NCBI GenBank assembly: GCA_026417555.1
Contig: JAOADA010000010.1
Coordinates: 1-50,608 of the forward strand
Source of the DNA: Brevinematales bacterium
Lineage (GTDB): Bacteria; Spirochaetota; Brevinematia; Brevinematales; Thermospiraceae
Direction of reading: 5' to 3'
DNA: 50,608 bases
In this document: positions 41,513 to 50,386 of the stretch, in pieces
Position numbering within the stretch: the first letter of the stretch is position 1
Layout: every line of letters begins with the position of its first letter
Made by a program: the position numbers and the translations under genes
Notes under the pieces: model-generated
What the model saw: the letters and a program-made list of their open reading frames with translations, nothing else
The model's database searches: none
What the model was told of the DNA's origin: nothing

Positions 41513-41818
41513 ATGCAGTATGAACGCAAAATTGAAAACAACGCCGCCATTTACTGCGTTCATGGCGATTTTACTATTTTTTTCTTGAACAATATCAAGG
41601 GTGATATCGAAAAGGATGTTGCTGCGGGGAAGATTTCCTACTTTGTGTTTGATTTTAGTGATGTCCATTATATTGATTCAGCAGCTATTAGTTTGCTTAT
41701 TATGACGGGCAAATACAATGATGCCCATGGGCATAAACTTTATATCCGTTCACCTAAGGATGTGGTGAAGCGCATCATCGACAATGCCGAACTCACATTT
41801 GTTGAGTACCAATATTAA
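41513..41818 (+). CDS. STAS-domain protein without the phosphorylatable serine
   Basis: The 101-residue single-domain protein has the STAS pattern: IYCVHGDFTIFFLNNIKGDI, FVFDFSDVHYIDSAAISLLI and HKLYIRSPKDVVKRII. Where antagonists carry D-S-S-G, this one has D55-S56-A57-A58, so the residue equivalent to the phosphorylated serine is alanine. It may act as a constitutive binder or in another complex instead of as a switch. GGAGG at 41502-41506 serves the ATG. argG follows 10 bases later on the same strand. Confidence 0.87.
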   Translation: MQYERKIENNAAIYCVHGDFTIFFLNNIKGDIEKDVAAGKISYFVFDFSDVHYIDSAAISLLIMTGKYNDAHGHKLYIRSPKDVVKRIIDNAELTFVEYQY

Positions 41819-41828
41819 GAGGGAAACC

Positions 41829-43028
41829 ATGAAGATAGTTTTGGCATATTCGGGAGGATTGGATACCTCAGTGATTCTTGCGTGGTTGAAGGAACAGTAC
41901 CAGGCTGAGATTATCGCGTATGTAGCTGATGTGGGGCAACAGGAGGATTGGGAGGCTATCCGTCAGAAGGCGATTCGGACAGGGGCCAGCAAGGTGTATA
42001 TTGAGGATCTCAAGAGAGATTTTGTTGAAGAGGCGGTGTTTTCTGCTATCAAGGCGAATGCCACGTATGAGTATAAATACCTTCTTGGGACTTCTTTGGC
42101 GAGACCAATTATTGCCCGCCGACAGGTAGAAATAGCCCTCAAAGAGAAGGCGGACGCCGTGGCTCATGGTGCCACAGGCAAGGGAAATGATCAGGTACGG
42201 TTTGAGTTGACATATCGGGCCCTTGCTCCTCATCTCAAGATTATTGCTCCTTGGAAGGAAGAGAACTTTTTTACCTCTCGCAGTGAATTGATTGAGTTTG
42301 CTGAAAAGCACCATATTCCTATACCGGTCACCAAAGAAAAGCCCTATAGTATGGATCCCAATCTCTACCACATCTCCTATGAAGGTGGGGTGCTGGAGGA
42401 TATAACCAAAACCTATGAAGGCTCCATGTTGGTGATGGGGAAGGATCCGTGTATGGTTCAGGATACCCCAGAAACCGTTTCTGTGACCTTTGAGAAAGGG
42501 ATTCCTGTTGCTCTGAATGGGGAGAGAATGGATGGTGTTAAACTCCTGGCAGCAGCCAATACGGTAGCTGGGCGTCATGGAGTAGGTGTGGTTGATATAG
42601 TGGAAAATCGGTTGGTGGGGATGAAATCAAGGGGAGTGTATGAGACGCCTGGAGGAACGCTTCTTATAGAGGCGCACAAGGCCCTTGAATCTATCACCCT
42701 TGAACGTGATACTATGCATTACAAGCAGATGGTGGAACTCAAGTATAGTGAGATGATCTACTATGGGCAGTGGTATCACCCTTTGCGGGTGGCCTTGCAG
42801 CGCTTCATTGATGCGACGCAAGAGGTAGTTTCTGGGACCGTAGAGATGAAGCTCTATCGTGGGAACTGCATGGTAGTAGGACGAGAATCACCGCATTCTT
42901 TGTATGATACCAATCTTTCTACTTTTGAAGCAGGAAGTAACTACGACCAGAAGGATGCAAAGGGTTTTATTCGCTTGTTTGGACTCCCGATGGAGGTTTT
43001 TGCGAGAAAAAATCCATGGAAAATGTAG
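41829..43028 (+). CDS. argG: Argininosuccinate synthase
   Basis: ArgG joins citrulline and aspartate with ATP in arginine synthesis. The 399-residue protein has the PP-loop KIVLAYSGGLDTSVI at its start, VAHGATGKGNDQVRFE in the middle and YSMDPNLYHISYEGG, all typical. The frame is open to 41784, but ATG 41829 is placed 8 bases after GAGGG and begins the conserved MKIVLAYSGG. No argH or other arg genes are nearby. Confidence 0.98.
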   Translation: MKIVLAYSGGLDTSVILAWLKEQYQAEIIAYVADVGQQEDWEAIRQKAIRTGASKVYIEDLKRDFVEEAVFSAIKANATYEYKYLLGTSLARPIIARRQVEIALKEKADAVAHGATGKGNDQVRFELTYRALAPHLKIIAPWKEENFFTSRSELIEFAEKHHIPIPVTKEKPYSMDPNLYHISYEGGVLEDITKTYEGSMLVMGKDPCMVQDTPETVSVTFEKGIPVALNGERMDGVKLLAAANTVAGRHGVGVVDIVENRLVGMKSRGVYETPGGTLLIEAHKALESITLERDTMHYKQMVELKYSEMIYYGQWYHPLRVALQRFIDATQEVVSGTVEMKLYRGNCMVVGRESPHSLYDTNLSTFEAGSNYDQKDAKGFIRLFGLPMEVFARKNPWKM

Positions 43029-43215
43029 AAAGTGAGGCTGGTCTCCTTGCGGGTCATGGCTTTCCCACTCAAGGCGAAGTTGCAAGCGCAAGAGAAATGT
43101 TTTTTGTGCCTCTGTTTTTCTTTGTGGTGTAAAGGCTTTTTGTGAAAAGAGAAGTGTCTTGGATCAAAAAAATCCTCCTTCTAAAGAGTGTCTTTGTGGA
43201 CAAAAGGTTTAAGAA
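43029..43215 (+). other. Intergenic region after argG with a weak hairpin
   Basis: I found no gene here. CCTTG-x-GGG and CCC-xxx-CAAGG around 43047-43076 could form an imperfect stem, but no T-run follows, so it is not a standard terminator. The rest is unassigned. Confidence 0.3.
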
Positions 43216-43245
43216 TTGGAATTTTTCCTTTTTTTGTGCTACAAT
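43216..43245 (+). promoter_or_regulatory. sigma-70-type promoter of hpt-ftsH
   Basis: TTGGAA at 43216-43221 and TACAAT at 43240-43245, spacer 18 bases, upstream of AGGAG at 43261-43265. Confidence 0.6.
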
Positions 43246-43271
43246 AAACCTCTGAGAAAAAGGAGTCGTGT

Positions 43272-43802
43272 GTGTCTATGGATGTGTATATTTCTGCGGA
43301 AGAGATTGAGGCAAGGGTCAAAGATATGGCTCAAGAGATCACCCAATGGATTGGTGATGATGAGGTCTTGTGTGTGGCGAATCTCAAGGGGTCATTTATG
43401 TTTTTTGCTGATCTTATAAGACATCTGAGAAGCCAAAAGGTGAAAGTGGATTTTATTGCTACAGAAAGCTATGTGGGCACCCAAAACTCAGGACAGGTAC
43501 GTATTTTGAAGGATCTTCAACACACCTGTCGGGGGGAGAAGTTATTGGTGGTTGAAGATATTGTGGATACCGGATTAACCCTCTCCAAGGTGTTGGATCA
43601 CTTTCTTACCATGCATTGTCCCTCTGAGATGAAAGTGGCAACACTTTTGGATAAACCTTCTCGTCGCCGGGTGGAAATGAAGGCAGATTTTGTGGGGTTT
43701 ACTATTGAGGATGCTTTTGTAGTAGGGTATGGTTTGGACTACAACGAGTACTACCGTAATCTACCGTATATTGGTATCTTGAGAAATACAGAGGAGAGAT
43801 AG
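43272..43802 (+). CDS. hpt: Hypoxanthine phosphoribosyltransferase
   Basis: This 176-residue type I phosphoribosyltransferase salvages hypoxanthine or guanine with PRPP. It has the NLKGSFMFFADLIRHL segment, the PRPP loop LLVVEDIVDTGLTLSKVL and the end motif FVVGYGLDYNEYYRNLPYIG that defines the Hpt branch. Two starts are possible: GTG 43272, 6 bases after AGGAG, and ATG 43278, 12 bases after it; the spacing favours GTG. It lies 3 bases before ftsH, an order common in bacteria. Confidence 0.96.
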   Translation: MSMDVYISAEEIEARVKDMAQEITQWIGDDEVLCVANLKGSFMFFADLIRHLRSQKVKVDFIATESYVGTQNSGQVRILKDLQHTCRGEKLLVVEDIVDTGLTLSKVLDHFLTMHCPSEMKVATLLDKPSRRRVEMKADFVGFTIEDAFVVGYGLDYNEYYRNLPYIGILRNTEER

Positions 43803-43805
43803 GCT

Positions 43806-45716
43806 ATGGCACGAAAACCCATCAAACGGAATAGTTCTTTTCCCCCCCAGAATAATCAGTCTATGTATGTGGGGGTTTTTCTCCTGATTGTGCTTTTAGG
43901 GACGCTTTTGGTACTTCAGTTTACCAGTCAACCTGGAGAGAAAACTCTCACGTATTCTCAGTTTTTAGGACAGGTAACGAATGGGAATGTAGCTCTGGTG
44001 CGTATTGAGGGACAGGTTATTCAAGGGGAGTTTAAAAATAGGGTAGAGAATGCCTCTCGTTTTGTGACGATTCTCCCCCTTATGGATGAGGAGCTTTTGC
44101 CCCTTCTGAAACAGGCTGGAGTAGAGATTATTGGGGAGAAGGTGAAAGAGCAGAGCGGTTGGTCACTTACCTGGATGATTGTTGGTGGGCTTCTGTTGGT
44201 AGCGTTTCTTCTCTTTGTGATGCGGGGAGCCCAAGGGGGAGATTCCTCTCGGGCGTTTACCTTTTCCAAGTCGAGGGCAAGGCTTCATAGAGAGAATACC
44301 AACAAGATCCGTTTTAGTGATGTGGCTGGTTGTGAAGAGGCAAAGCAGGATCTCCAGGAGGTTGTGGAGTTTTTAAAGCGCCCAGAGAAATTTAATGCCA
44401 TTGGTGCTCGTATCCCCAAGGGGGTACTTCTTGTGGGGTCTCCAGGAACAGGAAAAACCCTTCTTGCGAAGGCTGTTGCTGGAGAGGCAAGAGTTCCCTT
44501 TTTCAGTGTGAGTGGTTCTGAATTTGTGGAGATGTTTGTGGGCGTAGGGGCAGCTCGTGTGAGAGATCTTTTTTCAGAAGCTCGGAAACATGCTCCCTGT
44601 ATTGTATTTATTGACGAATTGGATGCTGTAGGACGCTCTCGTGGTGCGGGTCTTGGAGGGTCCCATGATGAACGAGAACAAACACTCAACCAGATCCTTG
44701 TGGAAATGGATGGATTTGATTCTTCAGAGGGGCTTATTATTTTGGCGGCAACAAACCGTCCGGATATTCTTGACCCGGCTCTTCTTCGTCCTGGGAGATT
44801 TGACCGGCAGGTGGTGGTGGACAAACCGGATGTGAAGGCTCGAGAGGCTATTCTCAAAATTCACACTCGAAAAGTGCCTCTGGCTGATGATGTGGATCTC
44901 TCGATTATTGCTCGTGGTACCCCAGGTTTTACGGGAGCGGATCTGGAAAACCTTGTCAATGAGGCGGCCCTTAATGCAGCCAGAAACAACCGAAAGAAGG
45001 TTACCATGGAGGATCTTGAATTTGCCAAAGATAAAGTCAGTCTTGGTCCTGAACGCCGAAGTCTTGTTCTTTCCGAAGAGGACAAGTGGATGACAGCCTA
45101 CCATGAGGCCGGACATGCTATCCTTGGGCATATTCTCCCCTTGAATGACCCTGTCCATAAGGTCACCATTATCCCTCGTGGACAGGCATTGGGAATTACC
45201 TATCATCTGCCAGAGGTGGAGAAAAGAAGTATTGTGAAAGAAGAGGCTTTGCAGAATATTATCATGGCCATGGGTGGACGTGCCGCGGAGGAACTCAAGT
45301 TTGGCAAGGACTACATCTCAAGTGGGGCCTCAAGTGACATAGATCATGTAACTCGGTTTGTGAGAACGATGGTATGCGAATGGGGGATGAGTGAGGTGTT
45401 GGGACCTGTACGGTATGGGGAAACGGAGGGGCCTGTTTTTCTTGGCAAGGACCTTGTCACTCGGAAAAATTTTAGTGAAAAGATTCATGAGTTGATTGAT
45501 GAGGAGGTCCAGAAGATTATTGCTCAGTGTTATAGTGAGGCCATCAAGCTTCTTAAGAAACATGAGAAGAAACTGGATCTTCTTGCCAAGACATTGATAG
45601 AAAAAGAGGTGCTGACGGCTGATGATCTCAAAGAACTTTTGGGAGAAGCACCCAAGAAGCAATTTCCTCGTCTTGAGCTTATTAAAAAAGAGTTGGAACA
45701 TCCTGCTCAGGCGTAG
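43806..45716 (+). CDS. ftsH: ATP-dependent zinc metalloprotease FtsH
   Basis: FtsH is a membrane hexamer that unfolds and degrades membrane and regulatory proteins. The 636-residue protein has two membrane spans (about 19-37 and 118-138) around a small outer domain. The AAA+ module follows, with Walker A GSPGTGKT (about 211-218), Walker [12 protein letters not shown] and the second region of homology [18 protein letters not shown]. The protease domain has zinc motif HEAGH at about 433-437. Length and order are standard. Confidence 0.98.
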   Translation: MARKPIKRNSSFPPQNNQSMYVGVFLLIVLLGTLLVLQFTSQPGEKTLTYSQFLGQVTNGNVALVRIEGQVIQGEFKNRVENASRFVTILPLMDEELLPLLKQAGVEIIGEKVKEQSGWSLTWMIVGGLLLVAFLLFVMRGAQGGDSSRAFTFSKSRARLHRENTNKIRFSDVAGCEEAKQDLQEVVEFLKRPEKFNAIGARIPKGVLLVGSPGTGKTLLAKAVAGEARVPFFSVSGSEFVEMFVGVGAARVRDLFSEARKHAPCIVFIDELDAVGRSRGAGLGGSHDEREQTLNQILVEMDGFDSSEGLIILAATNRPDILDPALLRPGRFDRQVVVDKPDVKAREAILKIHTRKVPLADDVDLSIIARGTPGFTGADLENLVNEAALNAARNNRKKVTMEDLEFAKDKVSLGPERRSLVLSEEDKWMTAYHEAGHAILGHILPLNDPVHKVTIIPRGQALGITYHLPEVEKRSIVKEEALQNIIMAMGGRAAEELKFGKDYISSGASSDIDHVTRFVRTMVCEWGMSEVLGPVRYGETEGPVFLGKDLVTRKNFSEKIHELIDEEVQKIIAQCYSEAIKLLKKHEKKLDLLAKTLIEKEVLTADDLKELLGEAPKKQFPRLELIKKELEHPAQA

Positions 45717-45732
45717 GTTGAGAAAAACGCAC

Positions 45733-45758
45733 TCTGGTCTATAAAAGAGAAGACCAGA
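45733..45758 (+). other. Hairpin between ftsH and the FlgH-like gene
   Basis: TCTGGTCT (45733-45740) and AGACCAGA (45751-45758) are perfect inverted repeats with a 10-base loop. No T-run follows; instead the ribosome site AAAGGAGG of the next gene abuts the stem. It may be an mRNA processing or stability element. Confidence 0.5.
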
Positions 45759-45771
45759 AAAGGAGGATGGC

Positions 45772-46488
45772 ATGAACAAGGTGCTTGCCATCATAGGACT
45801 CACAGGAAACATACTTTGGGCTGGGAGTGTGTGGAACACTCCCGAGGCCTCTTTGTATACTGTCAAGGTGGAAGAAGGGGACGTACTTCTTGTGGTGTTT
45901 TCTGACAAGACGGTCCTCAAACTGAAGGAAGACCAGAAGAGAAGTGCCAATGAAAATAGTACCCCTTTATATGGTCGAGGAGGGGTATTGAATTTCTATC
46001 CTGAGGGAGAGGTGGTGGAACAGAGTACCAGGAAAGGGCAAAGACAGTACTCTCTCAGTGAAGAGAAAAAATTTGTTCTTCCTGCCCGTGTGATCTCCAA
46101 AGAGGGGAAATGGCTTCGCTTGGAGGGGCGTTTTCAATCGGAGATAGGGGGGCAGATATATAGTTTTCTTTTTCAGGGGGAAGCCATGATGCGTTTTGTA
46201 CAGGCAAACATGACAATTCCCTCTTCTGCTCTTTATAACCTTCGTTTTCAACTGGTGCAGGAGGATAAGACAAAAGATCCCTTTTTGGCAGAGACAGACT
46301 TGGTTTTCAAGACCAATTATACGGATATTAGAACCAATCTTGTTGTCAGTAATGCACTTACGAATCTTGTGGTGGAGACCAACCAATCAGCTTATGAGCT
46401 GGTGCTAAAAGGGATTGCAGAAGACAAAAAGAAAACGCTTATCCTTCAATACCTTAATCGTTTAGTAGAGCTTATTTTTAGGGAGTAG
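45772..46488 (+). CDS. Secreted protein resembling flagellar L-ring protein FlgH
   Basis: The 238-residue protein has a signal peptide (MNKVLAIIGLTGNILWAGS) followed by SVWNTPEASLYTVKVEEGDVL, which recalls the FlgH start (S-L-F...D-x-K-A-x-x-V-G-D). Later, ARVISKEGKWLRLEGRFQSE and a stretch ending in TIPSSALYNLRFQL match the spacing of the FlgH core (A-x-V-x-x-x-x-N-G-x-L-x-I-x-G, then N-T-V-x-S-S-x-I-A-D-A-R-I). FlgH forms the outer-membrane ring, which most spirochaetes with periplasmic flagella lack. A divergent FlgH homologue or another beta-rich secreted protein are both possible. It sits between ftsH and dxs, not among flagellar genes. Confidence 0.55.
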   Translation: MNKVLAIIGLTGNILWAGSVWNTPEASLYTVKVEEGDVLLVVFSDKTVLKLKEDQKRSANENSTPLYGRGGVLNFYPEGEVVEQSTRKGQRQYSLSEEKKFVLPARVISKEGKWLRLEGRFQSEIGGQIYSFLFQGEAMMRFVQANMTIPSSALYNLRFQLVQEDKTKDPFLAETDLVFKTNYTDIRTNLVVSNALTNLVVETNQSAYELVLKGIAEDKKKTLILQYLNRLVELIFRE

Positions 46489-46494
46489 AAGACA

Positions 46495-48360
46495 ATGTGG
46501 CTTGAGAAAATTTCTTCTCCAGAGGATTTGAGAGATCTCTCTTTGCCTGAACTTTATGATCTTGCTCAAGAGATTCGGGATTTTCTTATTGAATCGGTTT
46601 CGAGAACAGGGGGGCATTTGGCCTCGAATTTGGGAGTGGTGGAACTCACCATTGCTTTGCATAGGGTGTTTCGTTTTCCACAAGATACTCTTATCTGGGA
46701 TGTGGGACATCAATCGTATGTGCATAAGATCTTGACAGGGAGACGAGAGCGTTTTTCTCATCTTCGTCAGAAGGGAGGTCTCAAGGGTTTTCCGGATCCC
46801 AAAGAGAGTGTTTATGATGTCGTGCATACGGGACATAGCTCTACTTCTCTCTCCATTGCGGCGGGTATAGCCCGGGCAAAGCGTCTTCAGGGGGACACCT
46901 CTGAAACGGTTGTGGTGATTGGTGATGGGGCGTTTACTGCTGGGCTTGTGTACGAAGCCCTGAATCAAATTGCCTATGAGTCTCTTCCGGTGATTATTCT
47001 ACTCAATGATAATGGGATGTCAATCTCAGAAAATGTAGGAGGAATTGCCTCGTATTTTGAGAAACTTTTTCAGTCGAGTGCATATTTTCGGGCAAAAAAG
47101 CTTCTCGAGGATGTGAAACGTCGTTGGCGTTGGACGGGCTTTTTTGTTGGGCTTTTGTATCATACCAAAGAGTGGATCAAACGTCAGGTGTGGAAACTTT
47201 TGGGGAGAAAACGGAATTTCTTTGAAGATCTCAATATCTGTTATTATGGTCCTCTTGATGGTCACAATCTTAAAACTCTTCTTAAAACTCTTGAGGGTGT
47301 TCGTGGGCTTGAGAAGCCTATTCTTGTTCATGTGCGTACTATCAAAGGCAAGGACCATCAACCCTCAGAGGAAAATCCTGAACGTTACCATGGGGTGAGT
47401 GCTCCAAAGGTCTGTGCTCCTGGCGAGATAGTTACCGAGGGAAGAAGTTTCTCAGATATTTTTGGGGATACTATGGTGAGTCTGGCCGGGTGTGAACCGA
47501 GGCTTTTTGCTATTACGGCAGCCATGGAGAGTGGGACAGGACTCACACAGTTTGCTTCTCTGTACCCTGAGCGGTTTGCTGATGTGGGAATCGCGGAGCA
47601 ACATGCGGTGACGTTTGCTTTAGGTCTTGCGCTTCGAGGTTTTGTCCCGGTGGTGGCTATTTATTCTACTTTTCTGCAGAGAGGGTTTGACCAGTTGGTG
47701 CATGATATAGGCATTTCTGGGGCCCATGTGGTGTTTGCGTTGGATAGGGCAGGGCTTGTTCCTGGAGATGGGGAAACTCATCAGGGGATTTTTGATATAG
47801 CCTATCTCTCTATGATTCCTGGTATTATGGTGTTGGCGCCGGCGACAGGACGGGAGCTGCAGATGATGCTTGAATATGCGATCAAGGAAGTGAAGGGACC
47901 TGTGGCTATTCGCTACCCAAAAGCCATAGCCCATGAATGGGAGGGGTATGATCCAACGAGGTATCCTCTGGACGGTAGACCTGTTCTCTGTCGGGAAGGG
48001 GGAGATTCCATTCTTGTGGCGGTTGGTCCTTTATTGGGACTTGCCCTTGAGGTGGCCACAATCCTTGAAAAAGAACAGAAAGCACTGGCGGTATTAAACC
48101 TCCGCTATATAAAGCCGATACATACTATAACGTATGATATCCTTTTGAGGTACAAAAGGGTGTATGTCCTTGAAGAGGGGATTTTACGCGGTGGTGTTGG
48201 TGAACACCTCAAGGCAATGATTGGGCAGCAAGTAGACATCTACGCGGTGAGGGATCATTTCCCTGAGGTGGGGACGCGAGAAGAACTTCTCGAGGAGGAA
48301 GGTTTGACAAAAGAAAAAATTCTCACTATAATAAGACAGGGAGAACTCAAAAAATTGTGA
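46495..48360 (+). CDS. dxs: 1-deoxy-D-xylulose-5-phosphate synthase
   Basis: Dxs condenses pyruvate and glyceraldehyde-3-phosphate with thiamine diphosphate, the first step of the MEP isoprenoid pathway. The 621-residue protein shows GGHLASNLGVVELTIALH, DVGHQSYVHKILTGR, the cofactor motif GDGAFTAGLVYEALN to NDN, the catalytic glutamate region ADVGIAEQHAVTFA and DRAGLVPGDGETHQGIFD. The length is normal. It begins 6 bases after the FlgH-like stop and its own stop overlaps the GTG of the cyclase gene. Confidence 0.97.
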   Translation: MWLEKISSPEDLRDLSLPELYDLAQEIRDFLIESVSRTGGHLASNLGVVELTIALHRVFRFPQDTLIWDVGHQSYVHKILTGRRERFSHLRQKGGLKGFPDPKESVYDVVHTGHSSTSLSIAAGIARAKRLQGDTSETVVVIGDGAFTAGLVYEALNQIAYESLPVIILLNDNGMSISENVGGIASYFEKLFQSSAYFRAKKLLEDVKRRWRWTGFFVGLLYHTKEWIKRQVWKLLGRKRNFFEDLNICYYGPLDGHNLKTLLKTLEGVRGLEKPILVHVRTIKGKDHQPSEENPERYHGVSAPKVCAPGEIVTEGRSFSDIFGDTMVSLAGCEPRLFAITAAMESGTGLTQFASLYPERFADVGIAEQHAVTFALGLALRGFVPVVAIYSTFLQRGFDQLVHDIGISGAHVVFALDRAGLVPGDGETHQGIFDIAYLSMIPGIMVLAPATGRELQMMLEYAIKEVKGPVAIRYPKAIAHEWEGYDPTRYPLDGRPVLCREGGDSILVAVGPLLGLALEVATILEKEQKALAVLNLRYIKPIHTITYDILLRYKRVYVLEEGILRGGVGEHLKAMIGQQVDIYAVRDHFPEVGTREELLEEEGLTKEKILTIIRQGELKKL

Positions 48361-49478
48361 GACGCAGAAACACATCCTCGACTACTCATAGTGGTGTCTC
48401 GGCTGCTGTCGATTACTATGAAAGCTTTGTAAAAAGGGATCGAGCGCTAAAGATCATCAAAGAAATGAGTGAGTTTTTGCGGATCTTGGATCTCCAAGAA
48501 ACAGAGATTCTCAAAACAATGATTGTACGGTTTGCGATTGAATCCGTTGAGGCAAGTCAAGGGGCACTTGTTGTTTACGACAAGGACAAGAATGTTCTCA
48601 ATTATCAGGATATGTATGTCTACGAAAATAATCGTATCATGTTAGAGAGTTTTGGGGAAGTAGTGAAGGAGTATAAACTTCTTCCAGGAGAAGGTGTGGT
48701 GGGGGATGCTTTTGTCAAAGAAACCCCTGTATTGGTTCCTAATCTTCGTCAGACGTCGTATCCTCAACCAGCGATAGGAGAGGTGCTGCGTCGAGAGATC
48801 AAATCAGAGATTGTTGTGCCTCTCAAGGTGGATGGCGTGGTTGAGGCTCTTTTAGAGATTACCAATACGGTGGACAAGCGAGAATTCAATAGTGAAGATA
48901 TGGAAGTGGTGATGATTATTGCCAATTTTGCCTCAACTATTTTGGAAAATGCTCGGCATTATAGTTTGGCTATTCATGATAAACTTACGGGACTCTACAA
49001 TACCCATTATTTCCAGAAGGAGATGGATGAGGAGATAGAACGGAGTCTTCGGTATGGGAGATATTTCTCGTTTGTGATCTTTGATATTGATGATTTCAAG
49101 AAAATCAATGATACGTATGGCCACAGTTATGGGGATAAGGCCCTCAAAGAGCTGGCTTCGTGTATTCAACGCACAGTGAGACGGGATGTGGATATTGCAG
49201 CGAGGTACGGAGGGGATGAATTTGTGCTGTTGCTTACCAACACGCGGGGAGAAGAGGCTCTCAAGGTATGTGAACGACTCCTCAAATTGGTCAGAACTCT
49301 TGTTATTTCAACAGAAGATGGGAGGTCGTTTGGATTTACCTTGAGTATGGGGGTATCAGAATTTCCCACGCATGGAGAAGAGGCATATTATATCTTCAAT
49401 GCGGCGGATGATGCTCTGTATCAGTCAAAGGCGGCGGGGAAGAATCGGGTGACGTTGTATCGGGGTCCTGAGAAATAG
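48357..49478 (+). CDS. GAF-GGDEF diguanylate cyclase
   Basis: The 373-residue cytoplasmic protein has a GAF sensor domain (about 45-205; GALVVYDKDKNVLNYQ, IVVPLKVDGVVEALLEI) and a C-terminal GGDEF domain that makes cyclic di-GMP from two GTP. The catalytic motif GGDEF at 285-289 is intact. R276-x-x-D279 is the usual inhibitory I-site, so product feedback is expected. HDKLTGLYNTHYF and the FVIFDIDDFKKIND metal region are also complete. Start GTG 48357 overlaps the dxs stop. The last 83 bases lie opposite the convergent mini-protein gene. Confidence 0.94.
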   Translation: MRRRNTSSTTHSGVSAAVDYYESFVKRDRALKIIKEMSEFLRILDLQETEILKTMIVRFAIESVEASQGALVVYDKDKNVLNYQDMYVYENNRIMLESFGEVVKEYKLLPGEGVVGDAFVKETPVLVPNLRQTSYPQPAIGEVLRREIKSEIVVPLKVDGVVEALLEITNTVDKREFNSEDMEVVMIIANFASTILENARHYSLAIHDKLTGLYNTHYFQKEMDEEIERSLRYGRYFSFVIFDIDDFKKINDTYGHSYGDKALKELASCIQRTVRRDVDIAARYGGDEFVLLLTNTRGEEALKVCERLLKLVRTLVISTEDGRSFGFTLSMGVSEFPTHGEEAYYIFNAADDALYQSKAAGKNRVTLYRGPEK

Positions 49479-49587
49479 TGATAAACTTCACCTTTCCAAA
49501 GAGCACACAACCTGCTTGTCCGGGTTTGCAGGGTTTGTGAAGCATGACACAGAACGTCTTGTCATAAAATTTGCATTCAAAACTCAT
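49396..49587 (-). CDS. 63-residue four-cysteine mini-protein downstream of tlyA
   Basis: On the minus strand AGAGGAGGA lies 5 bases before ATG 49587, and the start overlaps the tlyA stop by 11 bases. The N-terminal half, MSFECKFYDKTFCVMLHKPC followed by KPGQAGCVLFGKVKF, has four cysteines (C5, C13, C20, C27) spaced like a small metal-binding or disulfide module. The C-terminal 20 residues (PDTTSPDSSPP...) look unstructured and are coded opposite the cyclase gene. I do not recognise a named family. The ribosome site and cysteine spacing argue that it is real; the antisense tail argues for recent extension of the reading frame. Confidence 0.6.
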   Translation of the reverse strand: MSFECKFYDKTFCVMLHKPCKPGQAGCVLFGKVKFITISQDPDTTSPDSSPPPLTDTEHHPPH

Positions 49588-50332
49588 GGGAATCCTCCTC
49601 TTGTGAAAAGAAAGCGATGAGGTATTCTTGGTTTTTGCTTTTCTGGCCGGTGATAGGTGAGGGAATAATTTCAGTAGGGCGAAGGGTGAGGGTTTTGCCG
49701 CAAGAAAGAACACTTTCCCAGGCATAGGGATGATACTGAGGATCCACAAACCCCTTTTTTCCCACATGCTCTGGTCCAACCTCAAACTGTGGTTTGATGA
49801 GACACACGATAGCAAAGGGTGCGTCAAGAAGAGAAACCAATGGTGGAAGAATTTTAGTCAGGGAGATGAAAGAGACATCAACGGTGGCAAAGGTGGGGCG
49901 TGGATCAAAATCCTCTGCTCTGAGGTAACGGGCGTTGGTGTTTTCCAAGCAGATAACGCGGGGATCGTTTCGGAGTTTCCAATCAAGCTGGTTGGTGCCA
50001 CTGTCCACAGCATAGACGAGACGGGCACCACGTTCGAGAAGGACCTGTGTGAATCCCCCTGTTGAAGCTCCAATATCTATGGCTACCTGACCCTGAGGAG
50101 AAAGACCAAACGAGTCAAGGGCATGAATGAGTTTGAGGGCCCCTCGACTCACATAGGGAAAGTGCTCTTTCACACGGATGATATCATCTTCTTTGATGGA
50201 AAATCCAGCTTTGGTGATTACCTTTTCGTTTACAAGAACGTCACCGGCCAAGATAGCCGACTGTGCTTTCTGTCGGGAGGGAAAAAATCCCTTGTCAACA
50301 AGGAACTGATCGAGACGATGTCGTGAGGCCAT
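49577..50332 (-). CDS. tlyA: TlyA-family rRNA 2'-O-methyltransferase
   Basis: The 251-residue protein has an N-terminal S4 RNA-binding domain (RLDQFLVDKGFFPSRQKAQSAI, AGDVLVNEK) and an FtsJ-like methyltransferase domain. The SAM site is VAIDIGASTGGFTQVLLERGA, and the K-D-K-E elements occur at SRGALKL, TVDVSF, LIKPQFEV and the C-terminal E. TlyA methylates ribose in 16S and, in some bacteria, 23S rRNA; the symbol follows the family, also called haemolysin A in spirochaetes. ATG 50332 is chosen because AAGGAGAG precedes it and the S4 domain starts there, although the frame is open to 50386. Confidence 0.93.
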   Translation of the reverse strand: MASRHRLDQFLVDKGFFPSRQKAQSAILAGDVLVNEKVITKAGFSIKEDDIIRVKEHFPYVSRGALKLIHALDSFGLSPQGQVAIDIGASTGGFTQVLLERGARLVYAVDSGTNQLDWKLRNDPRVICLENTNARYLRAEDFDPRPTFATVDVSFISLTKILPPLVSLLDAPFAIVCLIKPQFEVGPEHVGKKGFVDPQYHPYAWESVLSCGKTLTLRPTEIIPSPITGQKSKNQEYLIAFFSQEEDSHEF

Positions 50333-50357
50333 GGAATCTCTCCTTCGTGTCTGGAGT

Positions 50358-50386
50358 AGTATAGGGGAAAAGGGAAAAAAATACAA
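50358..50386 (-). promoter_or_regulatory. sigma-70-type promoter of tlyA
   Basis: On the minus strand TTGTAT (50381-50386) and TATACT (50358-50363) are separated by 17 bases, about 26 bases before the tlyA ATG. Confidence 0.65.

Noticed and set aside
45733-45758. Terminator after ftsH
   Set aside because: The stem is perfect but a ribosome site, not a T-run, follows; the downstream genes seem to be read through.
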